From assembly GCF_007828835.1 (NCBI RefSeq), contig NZ_VIVL01000002.1, positions 1 through 64,000 of the forward strand: a stretch of 64,000 nucleotides of DNA, in the 5' to 3' direction. Below are positions 61,609 through 64,000 of this stretch, piece after piece; positions within the stretch are counted from its first letter, which is position 1; each line of letters starts with the position of its first letter. The notes below the pieces were generated by a model. The model saw only the letters and a program-made list of their open reading frames with translations, was not told the DNA's origin and did no database searches. A program made the position numbers and the translations under genes. Source of the stretch: Variovorax beijingensis (GTDB taxonomy: Bacteria; Pseudomonadota; Gammaproteobacteria; Burkholderiales; Burkholderiaceae_C).

Positions 61609-62460
61609 CTATTGGGAGGAGAGCTCGATGGTCTCGTCGCGCGTGAACTTGAAGCGCGACTGCAGCACGATCTGGTCGGTCTCTTTTCGCATTGCGTCGG
61701 TGAACTTTCCGAAGCTGCCGATGCTGTGCACGATGGCCTTGGCGCGGCGGTCGAGCACGATGTCGCCCGAGCTTTCGTCGACCACGGTGTCGAGGATCTT
61801 GCCGTCGTGGTTGATGGTGATCGTCATCTTGAGCTCGCCATAGAGCTTCTTGCCGGCGGCCGTGGGGAAGTTCTCGGTACCCCGCACCTCGATGCGCCGG
61901 CGCAGCGTGTCCACGTAGATGGCGTAGGCCGCCTCGCGCGTGGAAGGGCTCAGGTAGCGCTTCTTGGGGCGCGCGTTTTCTTCATTCACGCGCCGCTCGA
62001 TCTCGGCCAGCAGCTCCACCATCTGGCGCCGCTTTTCCTCGCGGGCGATGGCTTCCTTCGGATCGCCCGAGGCGCGCGGGTCCGGCGCAGGCATGGCCGC
62101 CAGGTCGCGCTTGAGCTGCGCGAGCAGCTGCATCTGCTGGGCCTGCATGGCCTCGACCTGGCGCCGCGCCTCCTCGATCGAGTCGCCGACGGCGGTGAAG
62201 CTCGAGGGCGGCAGCGGACTGGTGGCGCGGCCGCGCTCGAGGTCGCCGCCGCCCGCGAGCGAGGTCTGGGCCATCACGCGGGTCTTGGCGTCGGGCTTGT
62301 CATTGGTCTTGCTGTTGACCAGGATCACCTCGAGCGGGGTTTCGCTGAAGACCCGGTTGAACGATTCGGGATCGACGAAACGCACCGCCAGAAGTGCGGC
62401 GTGCGCGATGACCGACACGCCGAGTGCGATCTGCAGCGTGCTCAGATCCCTGAAGTTCAT
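61609..62460 (-). CDS. TonB-like energy-transducer protein
   Basis: A 283-residue inner-membrane protein. An N-terminal helix (LQIALGVSVIAHAALLAVRF) includes the SxxxH-type motif of TonB (SVIAH). After a central periplasmic segment with a coiled-coil-like part (EEARRQVEAMQAQQMQLLAQLKRDL), the C-terminal TonB domain is YAIYVDTLRRRIEVRGTENFP and KLYGELKMTITINHDGKILD. It probably couples proton motive force to outer-membrane transport or envelope function. exbBD are not here. It is 37 bases after the RNase II gene. Confidence 0.82.
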   Translation of the reverse strand: MNFRDLSTLQIALGVSVIAHAALLAVRFVDPESFNRVFSETPLEVILVNSKTNDKPDAKTRVMAQTSLAGGGDLERGRATSPLPPSSFTAVGDSIEEARRQVEAMQAQQMQLLAQLKRDLAAMPAPDPRASGDPKEAIAREEKRRQMVELLAEIERRVNEENARPKKRYLSPSTREAAYAIYVDTLRRRIEVRGTENFPTAAGKKLYGELKMTITINHDGKILDTVVDESSGDIVLDRRAKAIVHSIGSFGKFTDAMRKETDQIVLQSRFKFTRDETIELSSQ

Positions 62461-62497
62461 GGACGACGTTCCTTGGCGCGCATGGGATGACCGGTGC

Positions 62498-64000
62498 TCA
62501 TGCCGGCGTGTTTTCCGGGGCCACCTCGCTGTCGCTGAGGTCGACTGCAATGGCGATGGGGCCGGCGACTTCTTCCGCTTCCTCGTCGCCGCCTTCCTCC
62601 TCGGCCTCGACATCCACCTTGGGCGCGTCGAGGCGCTCGAGCACGGTGCCGTGCACGTCGAGCGCGATTTCGTCGATCTCGCCGAGCTTCACGCGCAGGC
62701 GCGCGCCGCGCTCCTGCTGACCCGCCACCGGGAACACCAGCGGCAGCGTGTCCGCGCGCACCAGCGCGCCGTTCGGGATGTCCTTGATGACGGTCGCCTC
62801 GAGCTCGGTGATGCCCCGCTGCTGCAGGTACTTGAGCGTCCAGAAGCGCTCCATGCCGCCCTGGTAGGCGTTGTACGTTGCGTAGGCGGCGTCGAAGCCC
62901 GAGAGAATGGAGAACAGGTCCGCATCCTTGGGCTTGAACGGCGCGGCCAGCGCGGCGGTCTTGCCGTGGCGCGCGGCGGCAATGATCTGCCACTGGTTCA
63001 CCAGGTCGGTGTAGCGGCGCAGCGGCGAGGTGCTCCAGGCATAGCTCTTCACGCCCAGGCCCGCATGCGGCAGGGCCCGCGTACCCATGCGCACCTTGAT
63101 GCCGGGCGCCAGGCTGGCCTGGCTGCGGTAGAGCCCCGGCACGCCGAGCTCGCCGAGCCAGCCGCCCCAGCTGCTGTTGGCCAGGATCATGGCTTCGGAC
63201 ACAATCAGGTCGAGCGGCGCGCCGCGCTGGCGCGTGGTGATCTGCACCTGCTCGCTGCCGTCCGGTTCGCCGTCGTTGCCCACGAGGCGGAAGTTGTAGT
63301 CGGGCCGGTTGAAGTTCTCGGGCTTGCCGCGCACCACTTCGCGCCGGGCCTTCAGCTCTTTCGCGAGGCGGAACAGGAAGGACAGCGGCGCGCGCAGCTT
63401 TGCAGCGGCCTCGGGCGTGTTCTCGCTCGTGAACGAAGCGTCTTCGAGCCAGGGCTGCGTGACCACCGCGTCGAGCCGGTCGTGCCGCAGGTTGGCCACG
63501 ATCGGCACGCGTTCGAGCTTCGTCTCGGTCGATTGCAGTTCGAGCGTGGCTTCGTCGAAGCGCGCGTAGAGCGACACCGCGGGCCGGTCGCCGCCTTCGA
63601 GCAGCGTGTAGGTGCTCACGACATCGTCGGGCAGCATGGTGATCTTGTGGCCCGGCATGTAGACCGTGGACATGCGCGCGCGCGCCACCTGGTCGATGGC
63701 GCTGCCCGGCGTCAGTGCCAGGCCGGGCGCGGCGATGTGGATGCCGACCGTGACGCTGCCGCTGCCAAGGCCCTGCACCGAGAGTGCATCGTCGATTTCG
63801 GTGGTCTGCGAGTCGTCGATCGAGAATGCCTGCACGCCTTCGGCCAGCGGCAGCTCGTCCACGATGGGCGGCGCGGCGAGTGCCGGGAAACCCGTGCCCT
63901 TGGGAAAGTTCTCGAACAGGAAGCGCCGCCAGTGGAACTGGTAGGGCGAGTCGATGGCGCCGGCGCGTTCCAGCAACTCGAGCGGCGGGCGCTGGGTGGC
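62498..64000 (-). CDS. RNase II/RNB-domain exoribonuclease (5' end outside window)
   Basis: The frame is open through the right edge, so this is the C-terminal part (500 codons) of a longer gene. It contains the RNB catalytic core: FSIDDSQTTEIDDALSVQ (metal-binding Asp residues), HIAAPGLALTPGSAID, MLPDDVVSTYTLLEGGDRPAVS and SWGGWLGELGVPGLYRSQ, then STSPLRRYTDLVNQWQIIAA. This is the 3'-5' exoribonuclease family of RNase II and RNase R. The last about 60 residues are an acidic tail (EAEEEGGDEEAEEVAG) with no clear S1 domain. It heads a run into tonB-like, aroE and mtgA. Confidence 0.88.
   Translation of the reverse strand, partial: ATQRPPLELLERAGAIDSPYQFHWRRFLFENFPKGTGFPALAAPPIVDELPLAEGVQAFSIDDSQTTEIDDALSVQGLGSGSVTVGIHIAAPGLALTPGSAIDQVARARMSTVYMPGHKITMLPDDVVSTYTLLEGGDRPAVSLYARFDEATLELQSTETKLERVPIVANLRHDRLDAVVTQPWLEDASFTSENTPEAAAKLRAPLSFLFRLAKELKARREVVRGKPENFNRPDYNFRLVGNDGEPDGSEQVQITTRQRGAPLDLIVSEAMILANSSWGGWLGELGVPGLYRSQASLAPGIKVRMGTRALPHAGLGVKSYAWSTSPLRRYTDLVNQWQIIAAARHGKTAALAAPFKPKDADLFSILSGFDAAYATYNAYQGGMERFWTLKYLQQRGITELEATVIKDIPNGALVRADTLPLVFPVAGQQERGARLRVKLGEIDEIALDVHGTVLERLDAPKVDVEAEEEGGDEEAEEVAGPIAIAVDLSDSEVAPENTPA

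Overview
The window is a GC-rich chromosomal segment from a betaproteobacterium, most likely family Comamonadaceae and close to Variovorax. The evidence is a Bug-type (tripartite tricarboxylate) solute-binding protein, several LysR regulators, the gene order around dapF-DUF484-xerC, hslVU and the division/cell-wall cluster, and the style of the intergenic repeats. This taxonomic call comes from reading protein sequences, not from a search. I see no rRNA, tRNA, insertion sequence, prophage or CRISPR array.

Layout. 1-13.3 kb is accessory metabolism and regulation: the 5' end of a TorF-like porin, a LysR regulator, an adenosine-deaminase-like enzyme, a Bug binding protein, an EamA exporter, a cytosine-deaminase-like amidohydrolase, small hypothetical proteins, a phosphocholine-specific phospholipase C, a glycine-rich secreted esterase, and an AraC regulator followed by a small monooxygenase. 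13.5-18.1 kb is a minus-strand orphan type VI secretion island: VgrG, a PD-(D/E)xK (VRR-NUC-like) nuclease effector and a DUF3396-type immunity protein, with overlapping stop and start codons. 18.1-18.5 kb is intergenic and holds a strong candidate for an undescribed small RNA (about 18283-18386), with an extended -10 element, a closing helix and an intrinsic terminator. 18.5-22 kb has a secreted alpha/beta hydrolase, a LysR regulator and an I78-type inhibitor lipoprotein.

22-28.3 kb is a housekeeping run: DsbA-fold isomerase, dapF, DUF484, YdcF, xerC, rlmI-like methyltransferase and a His-rich CobW GTPase. 28.4-35 kb holds a DUF945 protein, a DksA homolog with a histone-H1-like tail and a degenerate zinc finger, a STAS-like protein, and hslVU. 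35.1-54.4 kb is a complete dcw cluster on the plus strand: promoter and MraZ operator, mraZ, rsmH, ftsL, ftsI, murE, murF, mraY, murD, ftsW, murG, murC, ddl, ftsQ, ftsA, ftsZ, lpxC, plus a small membrane protein. Most junctions are ATGA/TTGA overlaps, so translation is probably coupled. Together these genes make lipid II, flip and polymerise it at the septum, and build the Z ring.

54.6-64 kb holds a GcvA-like LysR gene divergent from an SHMT-like PLP enzyme, then minus-strand ruvC, a cdsA-like gene with a plsC-like acyltransferase, a DUF2809 gene, and an operon-like run from an RNase II family gene (5' end outside the window) through a TonB-like gene and aroE to mtgA.

The most notable items are the candidate sRNA, the VgrG that seems to lack about 200 internal residues while keeping its cargo genes, Ala/Pro/Glu-rich insertions inside MurD (about 190 residues) and the PlsC-like acyltransferase (about 95 residues), a 26-codon mini-ORF overlapping both ftsL and ftsI, and a 10-bp-periodic MraZ operator.
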